Origin: Ensifer adhaerens
Lineage (GTDB): Bacteria; Pseudomonadota; Alphaproteobacteria; Rhizobiales; Rhizobiaceae
NCBI RefSeq assembly: GCF_002940685.1
Contig: NZ_PNFP01000002.1
Coordinates: 310,001-374,000 of the forward strand
Reading direction: 5' to 3'
DNA length: 64,000 bases
The notes beneath the pieces were generated by a model. The model saw only the letters and a program-made list of their open reading frames with translations. It did not search any database and was not told the origin of the DNA. The first letter of the stretch is position 1. Each line of letters begins with the position of its first letter. Position numbers and translations under genes: made by a program. Of the stretch, positions 24,950 to 34,406 are shown one piece after another.

Positions 24950-26287
24950 TCAGAACATCGGCGGCATGCGCATGCCGCGCTGGTTTCGGTTGTCGCGGGT
25001 GTTGCCGCTGCCTGTGGAGCCGGTGCTGACGACCACCTTCTCGCCCTCTTCGAGGCCGCTCTTGATTTCCGCGCTGACGCGGTTGCGGATGCCGACCTCG
25101 ACGTCGCGGGTTTCGAGCGCGCCGGAGGCGGTGACGACGGTCACCTGCGCCTTGCCGCCTTCGCCGCGTTGGCTGTTCCTCTGGCCGTCACGCCGGTCGC
25201 TGCCCTGGCCGGCGGCATCGCCCGCGCCCTTGGCCGGGTGGCTCAAGGCGCCGCTCGGCACGATCAGCACATCCTTGGCCGCCGCCTGGACGAAAAACAC
25301 CTGGGCGCTCATCGACATCATCAGCTCGCCTTCGGGATTGGGCACGTCGAAGAGCGCGTAATAGAGCACGACGTTGTTGGCGGTGTCGGGCATCGGCTGG
25401 ATCTGCCGCAGCCTGCCGGCGAAGTGCTTGCCGGGCTGGCCGAGCAGGGTGAAATAGGCGTCCATGCCGACCTTCAGCCGGGTGACGTCGGCTTCCGACA
25501 CCTGCGCCTTGACGGTCATGGTGGAGAGGTCGGCGATGGTGACGATGGTCGGTGTCGTCTGGTTGGCGTTGAGCGTCTGGCCGGCCTTGGCCGGATTGGC
25601 GACGATGGTGCCCGAGATCGGCGCGTAGATCTTGGTGTAACCGAGATCGACCTTGTCGCCGGCAAGCGTCGCCTGCTGCTTGCGGATCTGCGCCTCGATG
25701 GCGTTGACGTCGGCTTCAGCCGCGGCGAGATCGGCGATCGCCTGGTCGAGCGTCGATTGCGCCACGCTCCGGGTTTCGACGAGATTGCGCTGGCGGTCGA
25801 TATTGGCCTGTTTCAGAACGAGCTGCGCCTTCTTGGAGATCAGCTGGGCCTGGAGATTGGCAAGCTCCGCCTGATCGATCTCGATGCGGTTCTCGATCGT
25901 GGCCGGGTCGATTTCCGCGACCAGCTGGTCTTGCGTGACCTTGTCGCCGATCGTCACATGCAGCGCCTTCAGCTGGCCGGAGACCTGCGCGCCGGCATCG
26001 ACGGAATTGACCGCATCGAGGGTGCCGACGGCCGTCACGCTGTTTTCGATGTCGCCGCGGGCCACCGCTTCGGTCACCATTGCGGTCGAGGCGGGGTTTT
26101 CGCCATACCGCGTCCAGCCATACCAGGCGGCACCGGCAACGGCGAGCACCACCGGCAGCCAGAGCCAGGACCGCGAGCGGCGCCTGCGCCTCACCTTTTT
26201 GACCGCACCAGGAATGAAGGTGACATTGGGCGCCGCCTCTTCGCGGGGCGCGGTGTCGGCTCTGGCCGTCTTGATCGTCTTGTTCAT
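24950..26287 (-). CDS. macA: MacA-type periplasmic adaptor (RND/ABC membrane fusion protein)
   Basis: 445 aa from ATG 26287 (aagg eight bases upstream). One inner-membrane anchor (about residues 41-58, WLWLPVVLAVAGAAWYGW) follows an Arg-rich cytoplasmic segment. Then come the lipoyl half-motif SVDAGAQVSGQLKALHV, a coiled-coil hairpin (residues 125-190), YTKIYAPISGTIVANPAKAG, and a beta-barrel. Near residue 345-385 there is an unusual polar insertion rich in G, D, R and Q (GSDRRDGQRNSQRGEGGK), and the C-terminus is another Arg/Met-rich tail. It pairs with macB downstream. Confidence 0.92.
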   Translation of the reverse strand: MNKTIKTARADTAPREEAAPNVTFIPGAVKKVRRRRRSRSWLWLPVVLAVAGAAWYGWTRYGENPASTAMVTEAVARGDIENSVTAVGTLDAVNSVDAGAQVSGQLKALHVTIGDKVTQDQLVAEIDPATIENRIEIDQAELANLQAQLISKKAQLVLKQANIDRQRNLVETRSVAQSTLDQAIADLAAAEADVNAIEAQIRKQQATLAGDKVDLGYTKIYAPISGTIVANPAKAGQTLNANQTTPTIVTIADLSTMTVKAQVSEADVTRLKVGMDAYFTLLGQPGKHFAGRLRQIQPMPDTANNVVLYYALFDVPNPEGELMMSMSAQVFFVQAAAKDVLIVPSGALSHPAKGAGDAAGQGSDRRDGQRNSQRGEGGKAQVTVVTASGALETRDVEVGIRNRVSAEIKSGLEEGEKVVVSTGSTGSGNTRDNRNQRGMRMPPMF

Positions 26288-26438
26288 CGCTTGCGCCTTG
26301 TCCGGCAAATTCCCCTGTTAAAAATAGAAGGGAACGGGGCGAGCGAAAAGCATTGAGATCATTATATTTTCGTAATGTTGCGCGGCGGCGGGGCCGCCGC
26401 ACCTGGCCGGTGCCCTGCCGATGTGGGCAAAGGGCTGC

Positions 26439-27194
26439 CTATCCGCCGAAGCCTGCGACCGTCAGGAAGGTGCCGAGCACCGGCAGGCCGTTCAGCATGC
26501 CGTGGCCGATAATGGCGCACCAGGTGCTTTGGCGGCGGAGCGTAATCCAGGCGAGAAGCAGGCTTGTCGGCAGGATGGCCGGCAGTACATGGAACCAGAA
26601 CCAGTGAAAGGCCGTCCACTGCAGGCCGTTCAGCGCCCACGCATAGGTGTGGCCGAAACGCTCCTGACGCGGCAGCAGGTAGCCGCGAAACAGCAGCTCC
26701 TCGCCGAAGATGTTGAGGGCAAAAAGGACGAGGTGCAGCGCCAGGAAATCCCAGCGGCCAAGGCCCGGAGCGCCGAACACGGTGCCGGAGCTTTTCAGGA
26801 TATCGAGGAACCATTGCGGCGGCCGCATCGGGACGCTGGCGAGGATGAAATCCTGCACGTAGCCCTCTACGAGGACGACGGAGGCGATCATCGACAGGCC
26901 GAGTGCAACGCCCCAGCCGATGTCGCCCGCCGACGGACGGGTGAGCCGCAGCCGTTCCTTCCAATCGGCCATGGCGCCTTCGGACCTGAGCCCGACATAG
27001 GTGAAGGCGAACATCAGCAGGAAGCCGGCGCCGAGCGGGACCGTTACGGCATAGGGGCCGCTCCAGCCGCGTGCGAGGAGCGCGGGGATGAGGAGATAGA
27101 TGAAGGCGCCCACGACCAGCGAAAGGGCCATGAAGATCGCCCAGGAATGGCGGGCAGCGAGGGCGGGCGGATGGGATTGGGAGGCAACGGGCAT
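26439..27194 (-). CDS. CPBP-family intramembrane glutamic endopeptidase
   Basis: 251 aa, about eight hydrophobic segments. The CAAX-protease/bacteriocin-processing (CPBP, ABI) motifs are in place: motif 1 GEELLFRGYLLPRQ (Glu165, Glu166, Arg170), motif 2 with His197 in WTAFHWFW, and motif 3 IIGHGMLN. Such proteins act on membrane substrates or serve in immunity-like roles. It is divergent from a TetR gene 100 bp away, with matching operator-like repeats in between, so it is the likely target of that repressor. Confidence 0.88.
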   Translation of the reverse strand: MPVASQSHPPALAARHSWAIFMALSLVVGAFIYLLIPALLARGWSGPYAVTVPLGAGFLLMFAFTYVGLRSEGAMADWKERLRLTRPSAGDIGWGVALGLSMIASVVLVEGYVQDFILASVPMRPPQWFLDILKSSGTVFGAPGLGRWDFLALHLVLFALNIFGEELLFRGYLLPRQERFGHTYAWALNGLQWTAFHWFWFHVLPAILPTSLLLAWITLRRQSTWCAIIGHGMLNGLPVLGTFLTVAGFGG

Positions 27195-27206
27195 GAATGA
27201 AACTCC

Positions 27207-27230
27207 ATAAAACGAACGATCGTTTTTTAT
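27207..27230. promoter_or_regulatory. Operator-like palindrome 1 in the CPBP/TetR spacer
   Basis: aaaacgaacgatcgtttttt contains the perfect palindrome aacgatcgtt (27215-27224). It lies 13 bp before the CPBP start codon. Its half-site aaaacgaacg recurs in the second site. Confidence 0.6.
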
Positions 27231-27258
27231 GGAGCATTGACAGATTCGTCAATCCTAT

Positions 27259-27280
27259 GAGAACAAACGTTCGTTTTAGA
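27259..27280. promoter_or_regulatory. Operator-like palindrome 2 in the CPBP/TetR spacer
   Basis: gaacaaacgttcgttttag; read on the minus strand it gives aaaacgaacgtttgttc, the same half-site as in site 1. It lies 14 bp before the TetR start, as expected for autoregulation. Confidence 0.55.
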
Positions 27281-27293
27281 TGGGGAGGCAGGC

Positions 27294-27893
27294 TTGCCAC
27301 GCATTTCCAGCGACAGGGCCGACGAGCGCCGGCAGCATATTCTCGCTGCGGCGATGCGCGCCTTCATAACATCCGGCTTTTCGGCCACCTCGATCCGCGA
27401 CATCTGCAAAGAGGCCGGCATGAGCATTGGCGGCGTCTACGTGCATTTCGACGGCAAGGAGGCGATCGTCGAGGGGCTTGTCGCCGAACTTTTGCCCGAT
27501 CACGCCTTTCCACTGACCGCCGCCAGCGATCCCCTCGGCCTGGAGGACGCGCTGATCGCCGACCACGTCGCGTCGATCAGGGACTGGAACGCCGGCGAGG
27601 CGGCGGTATGGCTCGAGATCGTTGGCGCCAGCCACCGCAGCCCGCGCATCGCCGCGATCTTTTCCGCGCGGCTGGAGCGGGCGACCGACGCTCTGACGGC
27701 GGTCCTCGCGCGCATCGGCGGAGAGGCGATCGGCGCGGGCGAGGCACGCGACCGCGCGCGGGCGCTGCTTGCCGCGCTGGAGGGGCTGACGCTGGTGCGG
27801 CTCATGCAGCCGTCGCCTGACGACAGGGGGCTGGCGCAGGCGGCGCGCATCCTGGTGCGTGGCGTGCTTGGTCCTATCGGCAAAGCCGGTTGA
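27294..27893 (+). CDS. TetR-family transcriptional regulator
   Basis: 199 aa with a TTG start at 27294, favoured by gggagg seven bases upstream. The N-terminal HTH is RRQHILAAAMRAFITSGFSA then TSIRDICKEAGMSIGGVYVH and FDGKEAIVEG, typical of TetR/AcrR. The C-terminal ligand domain is alpha-helical and not diagnostic. Two near-identical operator-like palindromes lie between it and the divergent CPBP protease gene, so it is expected to repress both. Confidence 0.9.
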   Translation: MPRISSDRADERRQHILAAAMRAFITSGFSATSIRDICKEAGMSIGGVYVHFDGKEAIVEGLVAELLPDHAFPLTAASDPLGLEDALIADHVASIRDWNAGEAAVWLEIVGASHRSPRIAAIFSARLERATDALTAVLARIGGEAIGAGEARDRARALLAALEGLTLVRLMQPSPDDRGLAQAARILVRGVLGPIGKAG

Positions 27894-28061
27894 ACCTATC
27901 CGGCGACCTCGGCGTCGCCGAAGTTCAAAGCCGATAGGCAAGAACCTGACATGAATGGCCTGCCAGAGCGTTGTGATTGCTGAACCTTGCCGTTCCTGCG
28001 GAGCCGTGCCGCGGCCGCCCGCGACACGGGCGGCCAGGTTTCTCCCTGGCCAATGGCGAGG

Positions 28062-28667
28062 TCAGCGCTGCGCCGTCAACACGGCGACATCGACGACGGC
28101 GCCGTGGTGGTCGGCAAGGCCGGCGAGTTCGGCCTCGTGCAGGGCGCGGGCTGAAATCGTGCCTGATGCCGATGGCAGGTCGCGGGTGGTGCAGGCGTCG
28201 GCTGCAATGGTGATGCCGTAGCCGAGATCCTTGGCGGCGCGGGCGGTGGATGACACGCAATTGTGGGTCATGAAGCCGGCGAAGATGATCGGGGTCCCGG
28301 CCGGGCCAACCACTTCGGCAAGGTTGGTGTCCGAGAAGCCGTTCGGCCGGGTCTTTTCGACCACCGTTTCGCCCGCAAGCGGCGCCAGCGCGTCGACGAT
28401 GGCGCCGCGATGCGCTGCCCGGTCGAACATGCCGCCGGCTGAACCGCGATGGGCGACATGGATGATCTTCGCGCCGGCTTCGCGGGCTGCCACCAGCAGC
28501 TGCCGCGCCTTTTCGATCGCCGCTTCCGGCTCGACGAGGCGCAACGGGCCGGCGAGATATTCGTTCTGGTAGTCGATCAGGACCAGCGTCGCCGCGCCAA
28601 GCGGCGGCGGGGAAAGGGTGACGCCGGCGAGCGTGAAGAGGGTTGCGGCGGGGGCTGAAATGGACAT
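28062..28667 (-). CDS. Isochorismatase-family cysteine hydrolase
   Basis: 201 aa from ATG 28667 (aagga upstream). The triad is Asp32 (LVLIDYQNEYL), Lys105 (VVEKTRPNGF) and Cys137 (FMTHNCVSS). The segment IIHVAHRGSAGGMFD before the Lys and the TTRD motif after it are typical of the group. It is divergent from a LysR-type gene, spacing 200 bp. The substrate is unknown; the protein is only distantly like the hydrolase at 5510. Confidence 0.9.
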   Translation of the reverse strand: MSISAPAATLFTLAGVTLSPPPLGAATLVLIDYQNEYLAGPLRLVEPEAAIEKARQLLVAAREAGAKIIHVAHRGSAGGMFDRAAHRGAIVDALAPLAGETVVEKTRPNGFSDTNLAEVVGPAGTPIIFAGFMTHNCVSSTARAAKDLGYGITIAADACTTRDLPSASGTISARALHEAELAGLADHHGAVVDVAVLTAQR

Positions 28668-28865
28668 GGGCAGGTTCCTTGTTGCGTGCGGATGGGGTTG
28701 TCGAGAGGGTTGATGGAAGGCGGGGCAGTGGAAGGCGGTTCTGGTTGGGCGGTGGGTTCCGAGCCGTGACCCTGGGATTGGCTCGTCGAAGCGCACTGTC
28801 CATGGGCTTGATCTTAGCGGCTGCATCACTGCAGAGTGATCCGAAGTTTTCGGAGGAAGAGCTGC

Positions 28866-29711
28866 ATGAATGCAGGATGGGCGGATCTCGAACTGCTGGA
28901 TCATCTGGTGCGCGGCGCAACGCTCAGCCAGGCGGCGCGCTCGCTCGGCGTCGACCAGACGACGGTTTCCCGCCGGCTTGCCGCGTTGGAGCGGCGGGTG
29001 GGAGCGGCGCTGTTCGACCGTATCGACGGCCGGCTGACGCCGACGCCGGTGCTCATCCCGGTCGTCGATCGGCTGCGAACGATATCCGAGGAGGCGTCGC
29101 TTTCGCTTGCGACGCTGTTGCGGACCACGGCGGAGCTTAAAGGGCAGGTCAGGGTGACGAGCGTCGGCTTCGTCCTGAGCGCGATCCTTGCGCCGGCGCT
29201 TTCCCGGCTCGAACAGCGCCATCCGGGCCTGACGCTCGATCTTGTCGCCGACAACCAGATGCTCAGCATCGAGCGGCGCGAGGCCGACATCGCCATCCGC
29301 ATGGCGCGCACCGGCGAGGACAGCGTGCGGGTGAAGAGCCTCGGCACGCTGCGCTTCCGCCTGTTCCGGCCGAAGGGGCAGGCGGCGGGATCTTGCCCGA
29401 TCGTCCGCTACGGTCCGGCGCTCGCCCACGTGCCGGAGATGCAGGTGCTCGACCGGCTTCGGCCAGATGCGCGCGTGGCGCTGACGGCCGACAAGCTGGA
29501 GATCCTGATGGAGGCGGCCCTTGCGCTTGGCGCCGAACTGATGCTGCCTGAGGTCTCGGGCTTGCGCGATCCTCGCTTCGAGGCAGTGGACGAACCGGAG
29601 ACGGCAGCCGAGCGTCCGGTCTACCTGATGATGCATCCGGAACGGGCACGCGTGCCGAGCGTGGCGGCCGTGGCAGCCTTCATCGAGGAGACGATGCGCG
29701 GCTGGAGGTAG
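28866..29711 (+). CDS. LysR-family transcriptional regulator
   Basis: 281 aa from ATG 28866 (ggaggaag upstream). HTH: DLELLDHLVRGATLSQAARS and VDQTTVSRRLAALERRVGAA. The effector domain is shortened relative to the typical 300 aa and begins VRVTSVGFVLSAILAPAL. This subgroup often regulates a neighbouring hydrolase or oxidoreductase; the divergent isochorismatase-type gene is the likely target. Confidence 0.88.
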   Translation: MNAGWADLELLDHLVRGATLSQAARSLGVDQTTVSRRLAALERRVGAALFDRIDGRLTPTPVLIPVVDRLRTISEEASLSLATLLRTTAELKGQVRVTSVGFVLSAILAPALSRLEQRHPGLTLDLVADNQMLSIERREADIAIRMARTGEDSVRVKSLGTLRFRLFRPKGQAAGSCPIVRYGPALAHVPEMQVLDRLRPDARVALTADKLEILMEAALALGAELMLPEVSGLRDPRFEAVDEPETAAERPVYLMMHPERARVPSVAAVAAFIEETMRGWR

Positions 29712-29824
29712 GCGATCTGCTTGTTTTCTCGCGCAACCTTTACGGGTCTGGCTTGAAAATCTCATGTCAAATGAGAGTATATCCTTCGCGCGTGGCAGGA
29801 GACGCGTCTGGACGGTACACGGCA

Positions 29825-30301
29825 ATGGACATCAACACTCCGGTCGGCATGCTTGCCGCACTCTCTTTTATGGTGTTCTGGTTCCTGTCGGCGATCCTAC
29901 TCTTTGGCGCTGCCCGCGTTGGGCTCGGCGCCGGGCCCGGCGACGAAGACCTGTCGCGCGCGCGGGATCGTTCTGAAGGAAAAGTAACCCGGCATCTGAA
30001 CGAAAATGTCCGACAAGCGGGGGCGGCAGGTCGAGCTATCGAGGCGAAGGCCGGTGCCTATTTCGCGCGCCGCATTGGCAAACTGCACCTGGCAGCGCTG
30101 GCGTTCTTCGCCCTGTCGACCTTGTTTCTGGCACTTTGGGCTCTGCATGAGGCCAAGTTACAGCGGTCGCATCAAATCCAGGTCCCATCCAATTGGAGGA
30201 CCGAGGTCGCGCGCCTGCTCACGGGGCGGCGGTCATCGCCTCCTGCTGTTCAGGCGTCGAGACGATGCACGAACCCGGGCGACTGCCGGGATGCCTCATG
30301 A
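29825..30301 (+). CDS. Two-TM hypothetical protein
   Basis: 158 aa from ATG 29825 (MDINTPVGMLAALSF). One hydrophobic segment at about residues 8-30 (LAALSFMVFWFLSAILLFG) and another near 88-108 (LAALAFFALSTLFLALWAL) flank a charged middle. The C-terminus has two Cys in a basic tail. No family was recognised; the SD is poor, so the start could be upstream (29753). Confidence 0.5.
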   Translation: MDINTPVGMLAALSFMVFWFLSAILLFGAARVGLGAGPGDEDLSRARDRSEGKVTRHLNENVRQAGAAGRAIEAKAGAYFARRIGKLHLAALAFFALSTLFLALWALHEAKLQRSHQIQVPSNWRTEVARLLTGRRSSPPAVQASRRCTNPGDCRDAS

Positions 30302-30544
30302 TGCAGCCGGAGCGGGCACGCAAGTTTTGCCCGCGCAGGCGGGAGAGGGGACGTGGACGACGGCCGCCCTTCCAGGTGGGGCTCTGTCGGCGAACGCACC
30401 GCCCAACTCCGGGTGGCGCCGCTGCCGAGCGCCCATCCGCTCTCTCCAGCTGGGGCCACCCATGGCTCAAGCGGCCATGCTTGCTCGGCCGAAAACGCCT
30501 TCACCAGAGCGCCGAGGCAAGCGAACCGGCAGGCCGTATGTCGC

Positions 30545-31459
30545 TCACCACGTTCCGGCGAGCGCGGTGACGGCCAGAAGCACGCCGGTCAGGATGTTCG
30601 CCAGAAACAGGCGATAGCTGATCTCGGGACGATCGAGGTCGAAGCGCCAGGCTTGCCATGCAAGATGAGCCGCGATCACCACCATGCCGATGGCATAGAG
30701 GCCCGACATCCCGAGCATCCAGCCGCCAACGGACCAGGCGGCCACGGTCAGGCCGTAGAACAGGGCGATCAAGGCCTTGCCGTGCGCGCCGAACAGGATT
30801 GCCGTCGATTTCAGGCCGAGGCGCTTGTCGTCGCGCACATCGACATAGGCATAGGCCGTGTCATAGCCGATCTGCCACGCGACGGCGCCTGCCCACATCA
30901 TGACGGCGCCGATCGGAACATGTCCGGCGACCTGCGTCCACGCCATGAGCATGCCCCAGTTGAAGGCCGCGCCCAGAACCGCCTGCGGCCAATGGGTGAA
31001 CCGCTTGCAGAAAGGATAAAGGAGCACGAGCGGCACGACTGAGACGGCCAGAAGGCGGCTGTCGGGGGTCAGAAAGACAAGGAGCGAAGCGGCCAGTGCA
31101 AATTGCACGATCAGGAAGAGTATCGCTCGCGGCAGGCCAATCTCGCCATTGGCGAGGGGGCGGAACCGCGTTCGCTCGACATGTCCGTCGAACTTGCGGT
31201 CGGCAATGTCGTTGATGGTGGAACCGGCACTGCGCATGAGCAGCGCGCCGAGCGTGAACATGAGAAGATCGCGAAGCCCGGGAAGGCCATGTGCGGCCTG
31301 AAAAAGGGCTGCCCAACAGGGAAAGAGCGTCAGCCAGATGCCAACCGGCCTGTCCAGCCGCGCAAGACGGGTATAGGGCCGCATTGCCTGCGGCAATCGC
31401 CGGTCTACCCAGTCGCCCCTGTGAATGTCTGTCAGATCGGGGCGGCTCGCTGCGGTCAT
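30545..31459 (-). CDS. ubiA: 4-hydroxybenzoate polyprenyltransferase (UbiA)
   Basis: 304 aa from ATG 31459, the normal UbiA length; a 65-residue in-frame upstream extension is not credible. The two Asp-rich Mg/prenyl-diphosphate motifs are present: NDIADRKFDGHVERTRFRPL and YAYVDVRDDKRLGLKST. Eight to nine transmembrane helices are visible (e.g. LTLFPCWAALFQ, VVPLVLLYPF, GMVVIAAHLAWQAW). It transfers the polyprenyl chain to 4-hydroxybenzoate in ubiquinone synthesis in the inner membrane. Confidence 0.93.
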   Translation of the reverse strand: MTAASRPDLTDIHRGDWVDRRLPQAMRPYTRLARLDRPVGIWLTLFPCWAALFQAAHGLPGLRDLLMFTLGALLMRSAGSTINDIADRKFDGHVERTRFRPLANGEIGLPRAILFLIVQFALAASLLVFLTPDSRLLAVSVVPLVLLYPFCKRFTHWPQAVLGAAFNWGMLMAWTQVAGHVPIGAVMMWAGAVAWQIGYDTAYAYVDVRDDKRLGLKSTAILFGAHGKALIALFYGLTVAAWSVGGWMLGMSGLYAIGMVVIAAHLAWQAWRFDLDRPEISYRLFLANILTGVLLAVTALAGTW

Positions 31460-31807
31460 GTGGCGGACAATCCAAAGGCGCGGCCAGCGCCTGTCGCTGC
31501 CGCAAGACGGCGGCACTATAGGGGCTGGGGCAGCCGCAGGTAATGCGGAAACTGTCGCACCCGGTCGAAAGGCAGGTCGCGGTAGTTTGGGCGGCCCGGA
31601 ACCCATGGGGCGCATTTTCTTCGCGGTCACCGCCGAAACTTCGCCGGCTGTCATCGCGGTCAGGGCGCGCCGTTTTCGAGCAGGAATTGCGTCTTCTCGT
31701 CGATGGCCGCAAATGTCGAATTGTCACCCGTTGTCGGTATTTATTCCGGTTTTTGCGCCGTGTTATCGTGGCTGTACCCGTTCATCTTGGGGATCTGAGG
31801 TTGCGCA
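31460..31807. other. Spacer with a TetR gene relic
   Basis: 348 bp without an intact gene. It contains the degenerate copy of the 5' part of the nearby TetR gene (see next entry) and the promoter of the membrane protein at 31808. Confidence 0.6.
31658..31712 (+). pseudogene. Fragment of a TetR gene related to 32401-33042
   Basis: The stretch from cagggcgcgccgttttcg to ttctcgtcgatggc matches 32453-32499 of the intact TetR gene with about four substitutions and a 2-base insertion over 44 bp. In one frame it still reads AVFEQELRLLVDG, against AVLEQALRLLVDG in the intact gene. The similarity ends at both sides, so it is a remnant of a duplication or of a deleted neighbour. Confidence 0.6.
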
Positions 31808-32194
31808 ATGGCCACGAAATCCTGGACGGACGAAGAGCAGGGCGTCATCACTTCCGGAATCATCATGGTGTTAGGGCTGCTGGCCGCAACCATCGCCATC
31901 TTCTTGCTCGCGGTGCGGACGGACAATTCGGTCGTTGCCGAATTTGTCAGCATTCGCCCGCATTACAAAGAGCTGAAATTCAAGGCCCTGTGGTGCATGC
32001 TCTTTGTCGCCTGGGGCTGTTTTGCCTATTCGCAACTCTATTTTCGATTTGACTATCTGAAGAAGAGTTCGAAACGTGTTGAAGCAACTATGACCTTCGT
32101 CAATTTCCTGAGATTGATGACCGCCGCCACCGTTCTGATGATGACGACGGCGGTTTCATTTCTGATGCCCTTTGTGTTCTTCATGCTGAGCTAA
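31808..32194 (+). CDS. Small membrane protein, unknown
   Basis: 128 aa. Three hydrophobic segments: about residues 16-36 (SGIIMVLGLLAATIAIFLLA), 56-78 (LKFKALWCMLFVAWGCFAYS) and 98-128 (TFVNFLRLMTAATVLMMTTA), with a charged loop (KKSSKRVE). Base composition is poorer in GC than the flanks. It lies between a TetR relic and an intact TetR gene, so it may have been inserted. No family was recognised. Confidence 0.6.
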   Translation: MATKSWTDEEQGVITSGIIMVLGLLAATIAIFLLAVRTDNSVVAEFVSIRPHYKELKFKALWCMLFVAWGCFAYSQLYFRFDYLKKSSKRVEATMTFVNFLRLMTAATVLMMTTAVSFLMPFVFFMLS

Positions 32195-32361
32195 CGCCCC
32201 GAACAGCGCTATCGGCGGCTCCTGCCTGGAGCAGGCTCCTGTTCAAAGAGCATCGACATCACCGGACCCGACTGTAGTTCCGATGCGCACCGCCGAAATT
32301 TTGCCGCTTCTTGAGAATCGTCTTGACGCCACGGGGACGCTTCACTAGAAGAATGCGAACC

Positions 32362-32375
32362 GTACCGTACGGTAC
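32362..32375. promoter_or_regulatory. Perfect 14-bp palindrome gtaccgtacggtac before TetR
   Basis: Lies 25 bp upstream of the TetR start at 32401, with a possible extension aaccgtaccgtacggtactg. Position and symmetry fit an autoregulatory TetR operator. Confidence 0.6.
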
Positions 32376-32400
32376 TGATTGGGAGCGAGGCGACGTGCAG

Positions 32401-33042
32401 ATGACTGCGGCGATGAGGGAGGCGAATGCCGGGGAGGGGCTGACGGAACGTCAGGGCGCCGTTCTCGAGCAGGCATTGCGGCTTCTCGTCGACGGCGGCG
32501 AAAAGGCGCTGACGACGGCCGGCATTGCGCGCGCGGCCAATTGCTCCAAGGAAAGCCTCTACAAGTGGTTCGGCGATCGCGACGGCCTGATCTCGGCGAT
32601 GATCGGCTTCCAGGCGAGCAAGGTGCGCACGCAGGATGTTGCCGCCCGCGCGCTCGACGCCGAGAGCCTTGAGCGGCATCTGATCGTGTTTGCCAAGGAT
32701 CTGCTCGAGGTTCTCGCCGGTGACGTGTCGCTGGCGCTCAATCGCCTGGCGATCGGCCAGGCGAGCCGCGACGGCTCCAAGCTCGGGCACATGCTGCAGG
32801 AGCGCGGGCGCCGGCAGATCGGCCGGCGGGCGGCGGCGCTGCTCGAGGCCGGCCGCAAGGCGGGACTGCTGGCGTTCGACGATGCCGACGAGGCCTATGG
32901 TGCGCTCTACGGGCTCATCGTCTCCGACTGGCATCTGAAGATGCTGCTCGGCGAAGAGGCCGGCGAAATGAAAAAGGGTTTTGGCCGCAAGGCGGAGCAG
33001 GCGGTTTCAGCCTTCCTTTCGCTTTACGGCACGAAGAGGTAA
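32401..33042 (+). CDS. TetR/AcrR-family transcriptional regulator
   Basis: 213 aa from ATG 32401; GTG 32395 is the alternative. The HTH is AVLEQALRLLVDGGEKALTT then AGIARAANCSKESLYKWFGD. The C-terminal domain (about residues 75-205) is helical and resembles the TetR_C type found in several rhizobial genes beside ilvC. The palindrome upstream is the probable operator. It is followed by two tandem hairpin repeats and ilvC; whether it controls ilvC is not known. Confidence 0.9.
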   Translation: MTAAMREANAGEGLTERQGAVLEQALRLLVDGGEKALTTAGIARAANCSKESLYKWFGDRDGLISAMIGFQASKVRTQDVAARALDAESLERHLIVFAKDLLEVLAGDVSLALNRLAIGQASRDGSKLGHMLQERGRRQIGRRAAALLEAGRKAGLLAFDDADEAYGALYGLIVSDWHLKMLLGEEAGEMKKGFGRKAEQAVSAFLSLYGTKR

Positions 33043-33049
33043 CGGCCCG

Positions 33050-33137
33050 CAGCGCCGCGCTTCGAAGAAGCGCAAAGGTCGCTGCGGCAAAGAAAAGTCA
33101 CAGCGCCGCGCTTCGAAGAAGCGCAAAGGTCGCTGCG
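33050..33137 (+). repeat. Two tandem copies of a 37-bp palindromic repeat before ilvC
   Basis: Perfect copies at 33050-33086 and 33101-33137, separated by 14 bp. Each has an inner hairpin cgcttc-gaa-gaagcg and outer arms cagcg/cgctg. A partial match (cacagcgccgcgc) recurs at 34319-34331 after ilvC. It resembles the dispersed rhizobial palindromes that begin cagcgccgcgc; that assignment is from memory and not searched. Confidence 0.75.
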
Positions 33138-33195
33138 ACGCCAGGAATTGCTGCATGGCCCCGGATCTCCGGGGCGATGGGGCGGAAGCAACTGA

Positions 33196-34239
<1,044 letters not shown>

Positions 34240-34263
34240 GCCTTATCGAACGGTTGAATGAAG

Positions 34264-34293
34264 AAAGCCGGGGCGTTAGCTCCGGCTTTTTTC
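34264..34293 (+). terminator. Intrinsic terminator of ilvC
   Basis: Stem aaagccgg (34264-34271) and ccggcttt (34282-34289) with loop ggcgttagct and a T6 run (34287-34292). It lies 25 bp after the ilvC stop. Confidence 0.9.
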
Positions 34294-34406
34294 GTTTCGG
34301 GATGCCGGTGCGATCCACTCACAGCGCCGCGCGTCTGGTCAGGTGCGCAAGCTCCGGGGCCACGTGGAAACGGCGGTCGGGAAGCAAGCCCGCTAACCCG
34401 AACGGC

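Noticed and set aside
23436-25361. 641-residue plus-strand frame opposite macB/macA
   Set aside because: It is antisense to clear ABC and adaptor genes; the product is low-complexity and has no recognisable fold.
33050-33137. Possible CRISPR-like array
   Set aside because: Only two units with a 14-bp spacer and no cas genes; a plain tandem palindromic repeat.
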